Made by a program: the position numbers and the translations under genes. Positions 9,251 to 17,759 of a stretch of 64,000 nt of DNA are shown here, piece after piece. The first letter of the stretch is position 1; every line of letters begins with the position of its first letter. Where the stretch lies: positions 1 to 64,000 of the forward strand of contig JBBQWZ010000034.1 in the NCBI GenBank assembly GCA_038210135.1, written 5' to 3'. Origin of the DNA: JBBQWZ01 sp038210135 (GTDB taxonomy: Bacteria > Acidobacteriota > Terriglobia > Bryobacterales > Bryobacteraceae). The notes beneath the pieces are model-generated. The model saw only the letters and a program-made list of their open reading frames with translations, searched no databases and had not been told where the DNA came from.

Positions 9251-10579
9251 ATGGATCGCCCGCGTCTAAGCTTCTGGCAAATCTGGAACATGAGTTTCGG
9301 GTTCCTCGGAATCCAGTTCGGCTGGGGCTTACAGATGGCCAATATGAGCGCCATCTACGAGTACCTCGGCGCAAAGCCGGAGGATATTCCGATGCTTTGG
9401 CTGGCCGCTCCCCTGACCGGACTGCTGGTGCAGCCCATCATCGGGCACTTTAGCGACCGCACTTGGGGCCCGCTGGGACGGAGGCGTCCCTACTTTCTGA
9501 CCGGTGCGCTGCTGGCGTCCACCGCGCTGCTGTTCATGCCCAACTCCAGCTCGCTCTGGATGGCGGCCGGCATGCTGTGGATCCTTGACGCGTCCATCAA
9601 CATCAGCATGGAGCCGTTTCGCGCCTTCGTCGCCGACCTGCTGCCGGAAGAACAGCGCACCCGCGGCTTTGCGATGCAGAGCCTGTTCATCGGACTGGGG
9701 GCTGTGCTCGCCTCGGCCTTGCCCTGGATATTGACGCATTGGTTCGGCATCGTCGCCGGATCCGGCGGCGTTCCCATGGCGGTGAAGATTTCGTTCTACG
9801 CCGGCGCCGGCGTCTTTTTGACGGCGGTGCTCTGGACGGTGTTTACGACGAAGGAATATCCGCCGGAAAATCTGGAGGAACTGCGCGACCGTAAGTCCGC
9901 GTCACCGATCCAGGTTGCCGCCGAGATCTTCACCGCCGTTCGCGGAATGCCGGTCGTGATGCGTCAACTGGCGCTCGTGCAGGTAGTCACGTGGCTTGGC
10001 CTCTTCTGCATGTGGCTGTATTTCCCGGTCGCGGTGGCGCGCCACGTGTTCAACGCGCCGGACCAGAATTCGCGGCTCTATCAGGAAGGCATCGAGTGGG
10101 CGGGCATCTGCTTTGCCGCCTATTCCGCGGTTTGCTTCGCGTTTTCGCTGGTTCTGCCGCGCATCGCGCAAGCGTTCGGAAAACGGGCGACCCATATGAT
10201 GTGCCTGCTGTGCGGCGCGGCGGGCCTGCTGAGCGTGGGGATCATCACCGATCCGCGCCTGCTGCTGATCTCGATGGTCGGCGTCGGCATCGCATGGACC
10301 AGCGTGCTGACGATGCCGTACGCCATTCTCGCCGGCGTGATTCCGGCCGGCCGCAACGGCCTTTACATGGGCATCTTTAATTTCTTTATCGTGCTTCCAG
10401 AGATCGCGACCGCGCTGGGCTTTGGCTGGATTATGACGAATGTGCTCGGCAACAATCGCCTGGCGGCGGTGCTGGCGGGCGGCGTTTTCTTTATCGTGGC
10501 AGCACTGCTGACGATGCGCGTTCAGGAGCCGGTCCGGCAGCCGGCGCTTGAGCCTCTGCCTGGCGCAGTCCGCACTTAG
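9251..10579 (+). CDS. MFS sugar transporter, SLC45/GPH-like
   Basis: A 442-residue inner-membrane permease with about 12 hydrophobic helices. The first loop carries GHFSDRTWGPLGRRRPY, the D-R-x-x-x-P-x-G-R-R-R-P pattern of SLC45-type sugar/H+ symporters and bacterial maltose or sucrose MFS permeases. The helix-4 region has MEPFRAFVADLLPEEQRTRG. The start ATG follows GAGAGGAG at 7 nt. The gene is convergent with malQ, the stop codons lying one base apart, so the two transcripts may meet. Given the amylase, TonB receptor and MalQ around it, maltose/maltodextrin import is the most likely job. The exact sugar cannot be read from sequence. Confidence 0.85.
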   Translation: MDRPRLSFWQIWNMSFGFLGIQFGWGLQMANMSAIYEYLGAKPEDIPMLWLAAPLTGLLVQPIIGHFSDRTWGPLGRRRPYFLTGALLASTALLFMPNSSSLWMAAGMLWILDASINISMEPFRAFVADLLPEEQRTRGFAMQSLFIGLGAVLASALPWILTHWFGIVAGSGGVPMAVKISFYAGAGVFLTAVLWTVFTTKEYPPENLEELRDRKSASPIQVAAEIFTAVRGMPVVMRQLALVQVVTWLGLFCMWLYFPVAVARHVFNAPDQNSRLYQEGIEWAGICFAAYSAVCFAFSLVLPRIAQAFGKRATHMMCLLCGAAGLLSVGIITDPRLLLISMVGVGIAWTSVLTMPYAILAGVIPAGRNGLYMGIFNFFIVLPEIATALGFGWIMTNVLGNNRLAAVLAGGVFFIVAALLTMRVQEPVRQPALEPLPGAVRT

Positions 10580-10580
10580 G

Positions 10581-12116
10581 TCAAGCCCGCGGCATGCGTC
10601 CGTAGGCCTCCACCATCCGCCGCAGCCGGTCCGCCATCGCGGGCTCCAGCGCCCCGGTCCGCATTCTCCATTTCCAGTTGCCGCTGGTCGACGCCGGCAG
10701 GTTCATTCGCGCTTCGTTGCCCAATCCCAGCACGTCCTGCACCGGAATCAGAACCGTATTCGCCACCGACGCGAGCACTGCTCGAATCAGCGCCCAGTGC
10801 ATCTCCCGGCCGTCCGTGCCCAAATACTCGCGCGCGAATGCACGTTCCTGCCGCACCTCGCCGGCCGAGCGCGTGGAATTCTCTCCGGCGTCAGAATTCC
10901 ACCAGCCTTGGGTTGTGTCGTTGTCGTGCGTGCCCGTGTAAGCGACGACATCGCGAGGATAATTGTGCGGCTGAAACGACGGCGCTTGCGGATCGCTGCC
11001 AAAGGCGAACTGAAGGATCGCCATGCCGGGGAAAGCGAACCTCGTGCGCAGCGCCTCCACCTCTTCCGTGATGACGCCGAGGTTTTCCGCAAAGATCGGC
11101 AGACAGCCGAGTGCGTTTTCGAGCGCCTCAAACAAGGCCGCGCGCGGACCGGGCAGCCATTCTCCCAGCGCCGCGGTGGTTTCCGAAGCAGCCACCGACC
11201 AGTACGAATAGAAACCGCGGAAGTGATCGAGCCGAACCAGGTCGAACCACTCGAAGGTGGCGCGAAAGCGGTCGATCCACCAGCGATAGCCATCTCGCTG
11301 ATGGACGTCCCAGCGGTATAAGGGATTGCCCCACAACTGCCCGGTCGCGCTGAAGTAATCCGGCGGCACGCCCGCGACAAACGACGGACGCCCATCCGTG
11401 CCGAACAGAAAATAGCCCGGCTGGCTCCACACGTCGGCGCTGTCGGCGGCCACGTAGATCGGAATGTCGCCCATCACGCGAATGCCCCGCGCGCGGCAGA
11501 GCGCCCTCACGCGATCCCACTGACGGAAGAACAGCCATTGCCGGAAGATGTGACGCTCAATTCCATCCACGCATCGCACGCGGGCGGCGCGCAACGCTTC
11601 GGGGTCGCGCAAGCGGAGCACGTCCGGCCAATCGAGCCACGAGACGCCGCCGTGCTCGTCCTTCAAAGCCATGAACAACGCGAAGTCTTCGAGCCATATG
11701 GCATGCTGAGCGCGAAATTCCCGCATCCCCGCGCGGTGCGTCGGCTGGATGCGTGCGAAGGCTGCATCCAGCACGCGCCGCTTGGTACGCCACACAGCAG
11801 CGAAGTCGACGGGGCCTTCCGGGAGGCGCGCGTTCCCGGCTTCATCAGCGGTCAGCAGACCGTCTTCGACGAGCAAGTCCGGCGAAATCAGATTCGGGTT
11901 GCCTGCGAACGCCGAGAAGCACTGATACGGCGAGTCGCCATAGCCGGTCGGACCCAGCGGCAGCACTTGCCAGATGCTTTGACCGGCCGCGGCCAGGAAG
12001 TCGATAAAGCGCTCCGCCTCTGGCCCGAGGTCGCCGATGCCGTACGGCGAAGGCAACGAGGTCGGGTGAAGGAGCAGTCCGCTTGCCCGCGCTGACGCGA
12101 TTGAATTCGACGGCAT
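10581..12116 (-). CDS. malQ: 4-alpha-glucanotransferase (GH77, amylomaltase)
   Basis: Cytoplasmic enzyme that transfers 1,4-alpha-glucan chains between maltodextrins. GH77 hallmarks are visible along its 511 residues: GLLLHPTSLPSPYGIGDLG near the N-terminus, WQVLPLGPTGYGDSPYQ, MGDIPIYVAADSADVW, GYRWWIDRF, LVRLDHFRGF (region containing the nucleophile Asp), IFAENLGVI (acid/base Glu) and YTGTHDNDT. Length is normal for the bacterial type. I chose the ATG at 12116 because AGGA lies 9 nt upstream; ATGs at 12125 and 12134 lack a site. It fits the maltodextrin uptake genes next to it. Confidence 0.95.
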   Translation of the reverse strand: MPSNSIASARASGLLLHPTSLPSPYGIGDLGPEAERFIDFLAAAGQSIWQVLPLGPTGYGDSPYQCFSAFAGNPNLISPDLLVEDGLLTADEAGNARLPEGPVDFAAVWRTKRRVLDAAFARIQPTHRAGMREFRAQHAIWLEDFALFMALKDEHGGVSWLDWPDVLRLRDPEALRAARVRCVDGIERHIFRQWLFFRQWDRVRALCRARGIRVMGDIPIYVAADSADVWSQPGYFLFGTDGRPSFVAGVPPDYFSATGQLWGNPLYRWDVHQRDGYRWWIDRFRATFEWFDLVRLDHFRGFYSYWSVAASETTAALGEWLPGPRAALFEALENALGCLPIFAENLGVITEEVEALRTRFAFPGMAILQFAFGSDPQAPSFQPHNYPRDVVAYTGTHDNDTTQGWWNSDAGENSTRSAGEVRQERAFAREYLGTDGREMHWALIRAVLASVANTVLIPVQDVLGLGNEARMNLPASTSGNWKWRMRTGALEPAMADRLRRMVEAYGRMPRA

Positions 12117-12236
12117 CGAATGCATTCCTATCATTCTATCGACGGAGTATCGGAACTCCGCTCGAATGCCGAACCGTTACCAAACGGTGACCCGCAACAG
12201 TTTGGCAGGCAAAATCGGTGTTGTGAATTTGCTTGG

Positions 12237-13796
12237 CTAATTGCTTACCGCAAGCTTCACTGCCCGGCTCGCGACTCCATTGGAGGTGACGATGACGTCG
12301 AGACTTCCGGTCGCTCCATTCTGCGGGACCACTACATTAATTTGATACAAGCCAATGAAAGTCGGCGCGAGTCCGCTGAACGGGACCTCTCCGCTGATTC
12401 CGTTGAAGGTCACCGTCGGAGTGATGTTTGTGCGCGCGAGCGTGGTTCCGGACGCGGCAACATTGGTGGCAGCGGCCGGATTCACCGCGCCCATGCCGGT
12501 CACGTAGAGGACAACCGTCTCACCTCGAGCGGCAGGTGAGGCAGGCGAGATCAAACCGTTCGAGACTCCGTGCCTCGCTGAGGCGTTGACACCGTCGAAC
12601 GAGAAAACGCCCGGCTGCACGCTGAGAACCGGAACCGTCACGGGAGAACTGCTGACGCCGTTGTTGCTGACGACAACCGTCGTGGTGGCCTGTCCCGCGA
12701 TTTCCCAAGGGACCTGGACGTCGATCTGCTCCTGGCCGCCGACATTGGCAACCGCGAAAATCGGCGCGTCAAAATTCCCAATCTTCACCGACGCGTTCGC
12801 TAGTTTGGTGGGCCAGGGCGAGACCGACACGCCGACGATTCCCGCGGCGTTGCTCAAGTTGGTGCCGAAGATCACCGCCAGTGACCCGGGCGAGAGACCC
12901 AGGGCATAACTCGCCGCATTGGCAATCCCGGCGGCCGTGATGACTGGCGCCGATTGGGCGGGCGGCGTGACGGCGATCCCGGTGGGAAAGACCAGGATTC
13001 CTCCCTGCGTAAACGTGCCCAACAGCGCGCCGGAGCTGTTGTATTGCAGCACGCTGCCGGTGTTGGCGCTAACCACCAATAACGTCCCATCCGGCCGGAA
13101 GAGCAGGCCGCGGGGAAAATTCAAGCCGGCGCTTGCGAAGACGCCGAGAAAAGCGCCGGTGGCTCCATCGAAACGAACGATCTTACTAGTGATTGAACAG
13201 GACACGTACAGTTTGCCGTCGGGGCCGAAGACCATCTCGCGTGGTCCCTGCAATTCGGCGTCAGTCGCGAAAACACCAAGCGAAGCGCCGGCGGCTGAGT
13301 AGTGCAGAATCTGGTTGCGTCCTTCGCTGCCGATAAACACCTCGCCTCTTTGGAACGCGATACCACGTGGCAGTAAGCCTGGCGATTGCACGAAAACCTT
13401 CAGAAACGCGCCGGTCGTTCCGTCGAAGGTGAGCACCGCGTCGGACCCGTTGCTGGAGACAAACAACACGCCGTCCGGGCTAAACGCAATGTTCCGGGGG
13501 CTCGCAAGCCCGCCCGACGCTGACGGTATGAACGTGTTCAGAAACGCGCCGGTCTTGCCGTTGAAACGGAGCACCGCACTGTTCAGGCGATCGGCGACAT
13601 AAAGGTTACCGTCGGGCCCGAACACGATGGCTTCGGGTTCGGCCAAACCGCCTCCGACGGCGAAAATGCCGAGGTAGGCGCCAGTGGTTTCGTTATAAGC
13701 GACGACGTTACGCCCATCGCGGCTGGCCACGAGAATATCCGCACGCGCGGACATTACGCCTAAGGTCAGGGTCAACAGAGCCGTAGCGGTTCGCAT
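12237..13796 (-). CDS. Secreted NHL-type beta-propeller with TIGR03437 C-terminal domain
   Basis: A 519-residue exported protein. After a signal peptide (MRTATALLTLTLGVMSARA) come six or seven repeats of about 42 residues (VFGPDGNLYVADRLNSAVLRF, ..TGAFLNTF.., FSPDGVLFVSSNGSDAVLTF), typical of NHL/SMP-30 six-bladed propellers. From about residue 285 the protein carries the TIGR03437 domain (SPGSLAVIFGTNLSN, EQIDVQVPWEIAG, RGETVVLYVTGMGAVNP, GLYQINVVVPQ), characteristic of Solibacter relatives and of unknown function. AGGAG lies 6 nt before the ATG. Function is unknown; an extracellular binding or scaffold role is a guess. Confidence 0.85.
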   Translation of the reverse strand: MRTATALLTLTLGVMSARADILVASRDGRNVVAYNETTGAYLGIFAVGGGLAEPEAIVFGPDGNLYVADRLNSAVLRFNGKTGAFLNTFIPSASGGLASPRNIAFSPDGVLFVSSNGSDAVLTFDGTTGAFLKVFVQSPGLLPRGIAFQRGEVFIGSEGRNQILHYSAAGASLGVFATDAELQGPREMVFGPDGKLYVSCSITSKIVRFDGATGAFLGVFASAGLNFPRGLLFRPDGTLLVVSANTGSVLQYNSSGALLGTFTQGGILVFPTGIAVTPPAQSAPVITAAGIANAASYALGLSPGSLAVIFGTNLSNAAGIVGVSVSPWPTKLANASVKIGNFDAPIFAVANVGGQEQIDVQVPWEIAGQATTTVVVSNNGVSSSPVTVPVLSVQPGVFSFDGVNASARHGVSNGLISPASPAARGETVVLYVTGMGAVNPAAATNVAASGTTLARTNITPTVTFNGISGEVPFSGLAPTFIGLYQINVVVPQNGATGSLDVIVTSNGVASRAVKLAVSN

Positions 13797-13903
13797 GTAT
13801 ATCTCCTGGCGCAGAAGTGTGTACTGAGTATTTAACTTCTTCGCCCTACTTTAGCGGATCTTTCCACGGGACGATTCGACGGCCGGGTTTCGGAAGAATC
13901 AGG

Positions 13904-14192
13904 GGCTCGTAAGAATTCGGTGGGATAATGGAACCTCGATATGCTCCAGATTTCGTAAAGCGATGAACCGGGCCACCCCCAGTCCGAAGAATCGCGACCT
14001 TGTTCTACGACTGATTGCCCTCGAAACGATCGCGGACGTTGTTCCCGGATCGAATCCGCCGGCGGCGTTTCGCGTTGTCGAAAAGCTGCGCGTTCCTCTG
14101 TCGAGGATGGCTGGCAGAGTCGCGTTTCAGGCACTCCTGACCGCCGCGCTGCGACAAACCAAAGCCCGCGTGGCGGACTTCCAGGGCGTACA
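13904..14192 (+). repeat. Upstream copy of a 289-bp duplication
   Basis: This segment matches 15772-16060 with 10 mismatches by my count and no gap (offset exactly 1868). It includes 59 bp upstream of an ATG plus the first 76 codons of the KaiC-partner gene. At the right boundary the sequence changes to ACGG and then the perfect palindrome CACCCTCGCGAGGGTG (14197-14212). Confidence 0.9.
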
Positions 14193-14277
14193 ACGGCACC
14201 CTCGCGAGGGTGATCTTCGACCTGGATGCGGAGAGTCACTGACGCAACCGAGTGGACCGGGCTGCCCCGATAATTGA
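13963..14277 (+). pseudogene. Truncated duplicate of the KaiC-partner gene
   Basis: The first 76 codons (MNRATPSPKNRDLVLRLIAL... to ...DFQGVQ) are nearly identical to the gene at 15831-16277. After 14192 the frame runs into unrelated sequence (RHPREGDLRPG...) and stops at 14277. The lost part is the conserved C-terminal hydrophobic region (LLISQLLGLLTELIGEA in the intact copy), so this is most likely non-functional. It keeps the same upstream 59 bp, so it could still be transcribed. Confidence 0.75.
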
Positions 14278-14280
14278 GTA

Positions 14281-15537
14281 ATGTCCGCTTCGCCATCGCG
14301 CCTCGAAATTATTCTGTTTCTCGTCCTGCTGGCGGGCGGTCTTCTGCGCGAGCCGCCCTGGAGGGGATATTCTCCGAATCAAAGAATCGAAGTGACAACA
14401 GAGCCACTGAGAATCGCGCAGAACCTCCAATTGCGCTCCGAGTTTGGGAATCCATTCGGAGCGATGCCGACCGGTCCAACGGCACACGTCGCGCCGGGAA
14501 TGCCGTTCCTGGTTTGGGGACTGATGAAATGGACGGGATTGGGTTCCGCAGGCTGGCTCGCGATCCGCTTTCTAGCCAGCATCGCGCTGAGTTTACAGTA
14601 TGCGCTGTTGCCCTGGGCATCCCGCTGCATGGGTTTTTCGACGATGGCCGGTTTCACGGCCGCAGTCTTCGGCATCCTTTCGAAGCCGGCCCTCGAAGAG
14701 AAATGGGAGGCTCACTTATCCGGGCTCCTGGTACTCCTGCTGACGACCTCAGCGGTGATTTGCACGCAGCGAGGCTGGCCTGTCAATCTCCGCATTACGT
14801 TCGGAGTGTTAGTGAGTTTGGCGATTTATGTTCAACCGGTGATCCTGGTTCCGATGCTTGCCTGCACCGCATGGCAAGCCTACTCGTCGTCGCCGGTCAT
14901 TCGGCGCCGACTGCTCTGGGCGTGGATGGTGCCCCTCCTCGCGCTTTTGCCATGGACCATTCGTAATCGCATCCTGCTCGGGGGCTTCGTGCCCATTCGC
15001 GACAATTTCGGCATTGAATTGTACGTTTCCTTTAACGACTGTGCTCCCGTGGGATTTTCGGAGAGCCTGCGGACGGGGTGTATTTCTAAGTTGCACCCGA
15101 ACTCCAGTTCCGTCGAAGCGGCGGAACTGAAAGACCAGGGCGAGTATCGATACAACCAGGAACGCCTTAGAACGGCCCGCGCCTGGATCCTTGCCCATCC
15201 GCAGCGGAGCTGGACTTTGATTGCAGGGCGAATTTGGAACTTTTGGTTTCCGGGTCTCGGAGAGCAGCGGCAAATGCCACCTTCTTCTCGCGCCTTGTTT
15301 CGTGGAGCTCTCACTGCGCTCTCCCTTGGCGGGCTTTATCTTGGCTTTCGCAAAACGCCTATTTCCGCCTCTTTGTTGATCAGTTTGACGATTTTCTATC
15401 CACTCGTTTACTACCTCATTCAGTTCGAGCCCCGATATCGGTATCCCATCCTGTGGACCACATGGCTGCTGGCTGCGATCGCGCTGACCGGCGTGCTACG
15501 AATGGCTGCAAGGCGCGCACGCCGCGGCCCGAGCTAG
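14281..15537 (+). CDS. Multispanning membrane protein, GT-C-like glycosyltransferase
   Basis: A 418-residue integral membrane protein with about nine hydrophobic helices (LEIILFLVLLAGGLL, LSGLLVLLLTTSAVI, FGVLVSLAIYVQPVILVPML, WMVPLLALLPW and others). PWTIRNRILLGGFVPIRDNF near residue 220 and the soluble stretch with GEYRYNQERLRTARAWI resemble the late helices and C-terminal loop of GT-C/ArnT-type lipid-sugar glycosyltransferases of Acidobacteria. The usual DD/DE motif in the first periplasmic loop is not obvious, so catalytic activity is uncertain. It lies between the two copies of a 289-bp duplication and may have been brought in with that rearrangement. No strong ribosome site precedes the ATG. 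Confidence 0.65.
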   Translation: MSASPSRLEIILFLVLLAGGLLREPPWRGYSPNQRIEVTTEPLRIAQNLQLRSEFGNPFGAMPTGPTAHVAPGMPFLVWGLMKWTGLGSAGWLAIRFLASIALSLQYALLPWASRCMGFSTMAGFTAAVFGILSKPALEEKWEAHLSGLLVLLLTTSAVICTQRGWPVNLRITFGVLVSLAIYVQPVILVPMLACTAWQAYSSSPVIRRRLLWAWMVPLLALLPWTIRNRILLGGFVPIRDNFGIELYVSFNDCAPVGFSESLRTGCISKLHPNSSSVEAAELKDQGEYRYNQERLRTARAWILAHPQRSWTLIAGRIWNFWFPGLGEQRQMPPSSRALFRGALTALSLGGLYLGFRKTPISASLLISLTIFYPLVYYLIQFEPRYRYPILWTTWLLAAIALTGVLRMAARRARRGPS

Positions 15538-15598
15538 AGTCGGCGTAAAGAGGACGGTCCGGGATCTACGATCACTGCGAAAATGCGCTAATGACTGT

Positions 15599-15742
15599 TC
15601 AGTGCATCCAACTCACGCTCAATCCTGTTCGCCTCTCCGCCACCAAGCGAATTGAAATTCTACGGCTCTTGAGCACATGGAACGCCGCCACGTTGTGAGC
15701 CACCCGGTAAACCCACGTCCTGGTGCCGCACTGTCCAGAAAA
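15599..15742 (-). pseudogene. Fragment of an ECF sigma factor (region 2)
   Basis: On the minus strand GQCGTRTWVYRVAHNVAAFH is followed by VLKSRRISIRLV. This matches region 2.3-2.4 of ECF sigma factors (TWLYRVAHNxAxxHxxRxRR). It ends in a stop right after RTGLSVSWMH, and on its N-terminal side it abuts the duplicated segment. Region 4 is missing. The fragment probably was cut by the rearrangement that produced the 289-bp duplication. Confidence 0.6.
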
Positions 15743-15771
15743 ACCCCTCAGGCTTCGCCAAATTAGCATGA

Positions 15772-16060
15772 GGCTCGTAAGAATTCGGTGGGATACTGGA
15801 ACCTCGATATGCTCCAGATTTCGTAAATCAATGAACCGGGCCACCCCCAGTCCGAAGCATCGCGACCTTGTTCTACGACTGATTGCCTTCGAAGCGATCG
15901 CGGACGGTGTTCCCGGGTCGAATCCGCCGGCGGCGTTTCGCGTTGTCGAAAAGCTGCGCGTTCCGCTGTCGAGGATGGCTGGCAGAGTCGCGTTTCAGGC
16001 ACTCCTGACCGCCGCGCTGCGACAAACCAAAGCCCGCGTGCCGGACTTCCAGGGCGTACA
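15772..16060 (+). repeat. Downstream copy of the 289-bp duplication
   Basis: This is the copy that contains the start of the intact KaiC-partner gene (15831-16277). It matches 13904-14192 with 10 mismatches, and most coding differences are conservative. The left boundary follows directly on the sigma-factor fragment. Confidence 0.9.
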
Positions 16061-16277
16061 GATCAATGGCGAAGGTTTGCTCGAAGGTGGGAGCGGAATC
16101 GCCAATCAGGACCGGATGGCCGAGGCCGGCGTCTTACTGATCTCCCAACTCCTGGGCCTTCTCACGGAGTTGATTGGTGAGGCCATGACGCTCAAAATCC
16201 TGTTCGCAGTCTGGCCCGATTTCACGGTGCTTCCCAAGGAAGCCGAGAGAGTCATCAACCATGAACCCGCAAAATAG
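15831..16277 (+). CDS. KaiC-associated small protein, family unknown (partner 1)
   Basis: A 148-residue protein I do not recognise. Its stop codon lies 17 bp inside the KaiC-like gene, so the two are probably translationally coupled. It is paralogous to the minus-strand gene at 17760-18362 on the other side of the ATPase. Shared features are AAFRVVEKLRVPL versus AAFRVCDKLRRPV; a following AG...LL..AL...KA; and EAGVLLISQLLGLLTELIGE versus EGGVVLLTRFLGLLLTSIGE. The C-terminal third is amphipathic to hydrophobic and may contact a membrane or the ATPase. Unlike partner 2 it lacks a final membrane helix. A truncated copy lies at 13963. Function is unknown; a KaiC regulator or adaptor is inferred from context only. 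Confidence 0.7.
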   Translation: MNRATPSPKHRDLVLRLIAFEAIADGVPGSNPPAAFRVVEKLRVPLSRMAGRVAFQALLTAALRQTKARVPDFQGVQINGEGLLEGGSGIANQDRMAEAGVLLISQLLGLLTELIGEAMTLKILFAVWPDFTVLPKEAERVINHEPAK

Positions 16278-17736
16278 AGTCAAGATCAGTACGCTGCCGA
16301 CAGGCGTTCCAGGATTGGATGACATTCTGGGCGGTGGAATCCCCGAATTCTCATTTAACATCATTGCCGGCGCTCCCGGGTGCGGCAAGACGACGCTGGC
16401 GCATCAGTTTGTTTTTGCCAACGCGACCCCGGAAAGGCCCGCTCTCTACTTCACGATCCTCGGGGAACCCGCGCTCAAGATGCTGCGCTACCAGCAGCAA
16501 TATTCCTTCTTTGACCTTTCGAAGTTGGGTAGCTGCGTCCGCTTCATCAACCTGAGCCATGTGGTGGGGACTCGAGGCCTGACCGGCGTTCTCGAGGAGA
16601 TTACCCAAGAGGTTGAAGCGGCCAATCCGGGCATCGTGGTGGTGGATTCCTTTCGCACGGTAATCCGCAATGTTCCGGAGAGTAATGAAGTGCAGGTGCA
16701 ATCCTTCCTCCAGGATTTGGGAATGCTGCTGACCAGTTCGCAGGCGACCACGTTTCTGATCGGCGAGTACGTCGAGGCGGAATTGCGGGACAATCCGGTG
16801 TTCACCGTCTCTGACGGCCTGTTGTGGCTTCGGCAAAATGTCGAGGGAAATTCCGTGGTGCGCAAGCTGCAGATCATGAAACTGCGGGGCCAGGAATCCG
16901 TGCCGGGCATGCACACCTTTCGCATTAGCGAGGCCGGAATCCAGGCTTTTTCCCGCACCCTGGGTTTGGCGGGCCGCAAGAACACAGTGCGGGGCGCGAG
17001 CCGCCTGTCTACTGGCGTTGCTGAACTGGATGCGATGCTGGGCGGAGGGATTCCGGAAGGCGATAGCCTCTTGATCGCCGGCTCTTCGGGGACCGGGAAA
17101 TCGCTGCTGGCCACGCAATTCATTGCCGCGGGCCTGCGAGAAGGGCAGCCCGGCATCATCGCCGTTTTCGAGGAGCGGCCGGAAGAATACGCGCAACGGG
17201 CGGAGAACTTTGGGCTCCCGCTCCATTCCGCGATGCGTGACGGGAACCTGAAAGTGATCTATCTTCGCCCGCTTGACCTTTCGGTGGACGAAACTCTGCA
17301 GGAGATCATTGACTCGGTCAAGGCCACGGGGGCCAAGCGGCTGGTGATCGACTCGCTGGCCGGCTTTGAAATGGCGCTGGCTCCGGGCTTCCGCGCGGAC
17401 TTTCGCGAATCGCTCTACCGGATGATCTACTCGGTGACCGGAATCGGCGTCACGATTCTGAGCACGGTGGAAATGGAAGAGTCCTTTACCGAATTGCTTT
17501 TCTCTAACTACTCAGTTTCTTTTCTCACCGACGATATGATTCGCCTGCGCTACGTGGAAATCGAAGGCCAACTGCGCAAGATCCTGATGGTTCTCAAAAT
17601 GCGCGGCGGCAATCACAGCAAAGATATCCGGGAATACGAAATCACATCGCAGGGAATTGTCATCGGCGAATGCCTCAAGGACTATGACCGCCTGGTCACC
17701 GGCATTCCGTCGCGAGCGCAGCGGGGAACGGTTTAA
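16261..17736 (+). CDS. KaiC-like double RecA-domain ATPase
   Basis: A 491-residue protein with two KaiC/RecA domains. Domain 1: Walker A GAPGCGKTT at 37-45, Walker B IVVVDS ending at Ser130. Domain 2: Walker A GSSGTGKS at 274-281, Walker B LVIDS around Asp364. Cyanobacterial KaiC has a catalytic Glu pair after strand 2. Domain 2 keeps it (AVFEERPEEY, Glu304-305), while domain 1 has TILGEP with only one Glu. So domain 1 may bind rather than hydrolyse ATP, which is inference. Such proteins in non-cyanobacteria act in signalling, not necessarily in clocks. No KaiA or KaiB is nearby. The start overlaps partner 1 by 17 bp, and partner 2 converges from downstream. Confidence 0.9.
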   Translation: MNPQNRVKISTLPTGVPGLDDILGGGIPEFSFNIIAGAPGCGKTTLAHQFVFANATPERPALYFTILGEPALKMLRYQQQYSFFDLSKLGSCVRFINLSHVVGTRGLTGVLEEITQEVEAANPGIVVVDSFRTVIRNVPESNEVQVQSFLQDLGMLLTSSQATTFLIGEYVEAELRDNPVFTVSDGLLWLRQNVEGNSVVRKLQIMKLRGQESVPGMHTFRISEAGIQAFSRTLGLAGRKNTVRGASRLSTGVAELDAMLGGGIPEGDSLLIAGSSGTGKSLLATQFIAAGLREGQPGIIAVFEERPEEYAQRAENFGLPLHSAMRDGNLKVIYLRPLDLSVDETLQEIIDSVKATGAKRLVIDSLAGFEMALAPGFRADFRESLYRMIYSVTGIGVTILSTVEMEESFTELLFSNYSVSFLTDDMIRLRYVEIEGQLRKILMVLKMRGGNHSKDIREYEITSQGIVIGECLKDYDRLVTGIPSRAQRGTV

Positions 17737-17759
17737 AAAGAGATTCACCGGGCTTGGAA

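Noticed and set aside
15599..15844. A single 81-codon minus-strand gene
   Set aside because: Its N-terminal part is antisense to the duplicated segment; only the last ~45 codons resemble a sigma factor, so it is a chimera of a remnant and a repeat.
16261..17736. A circadian clock locus
   Set aside because: No KaiA or KaiB gene is present in the window; KaiC-like proteins are widespread in non-clock signalling.
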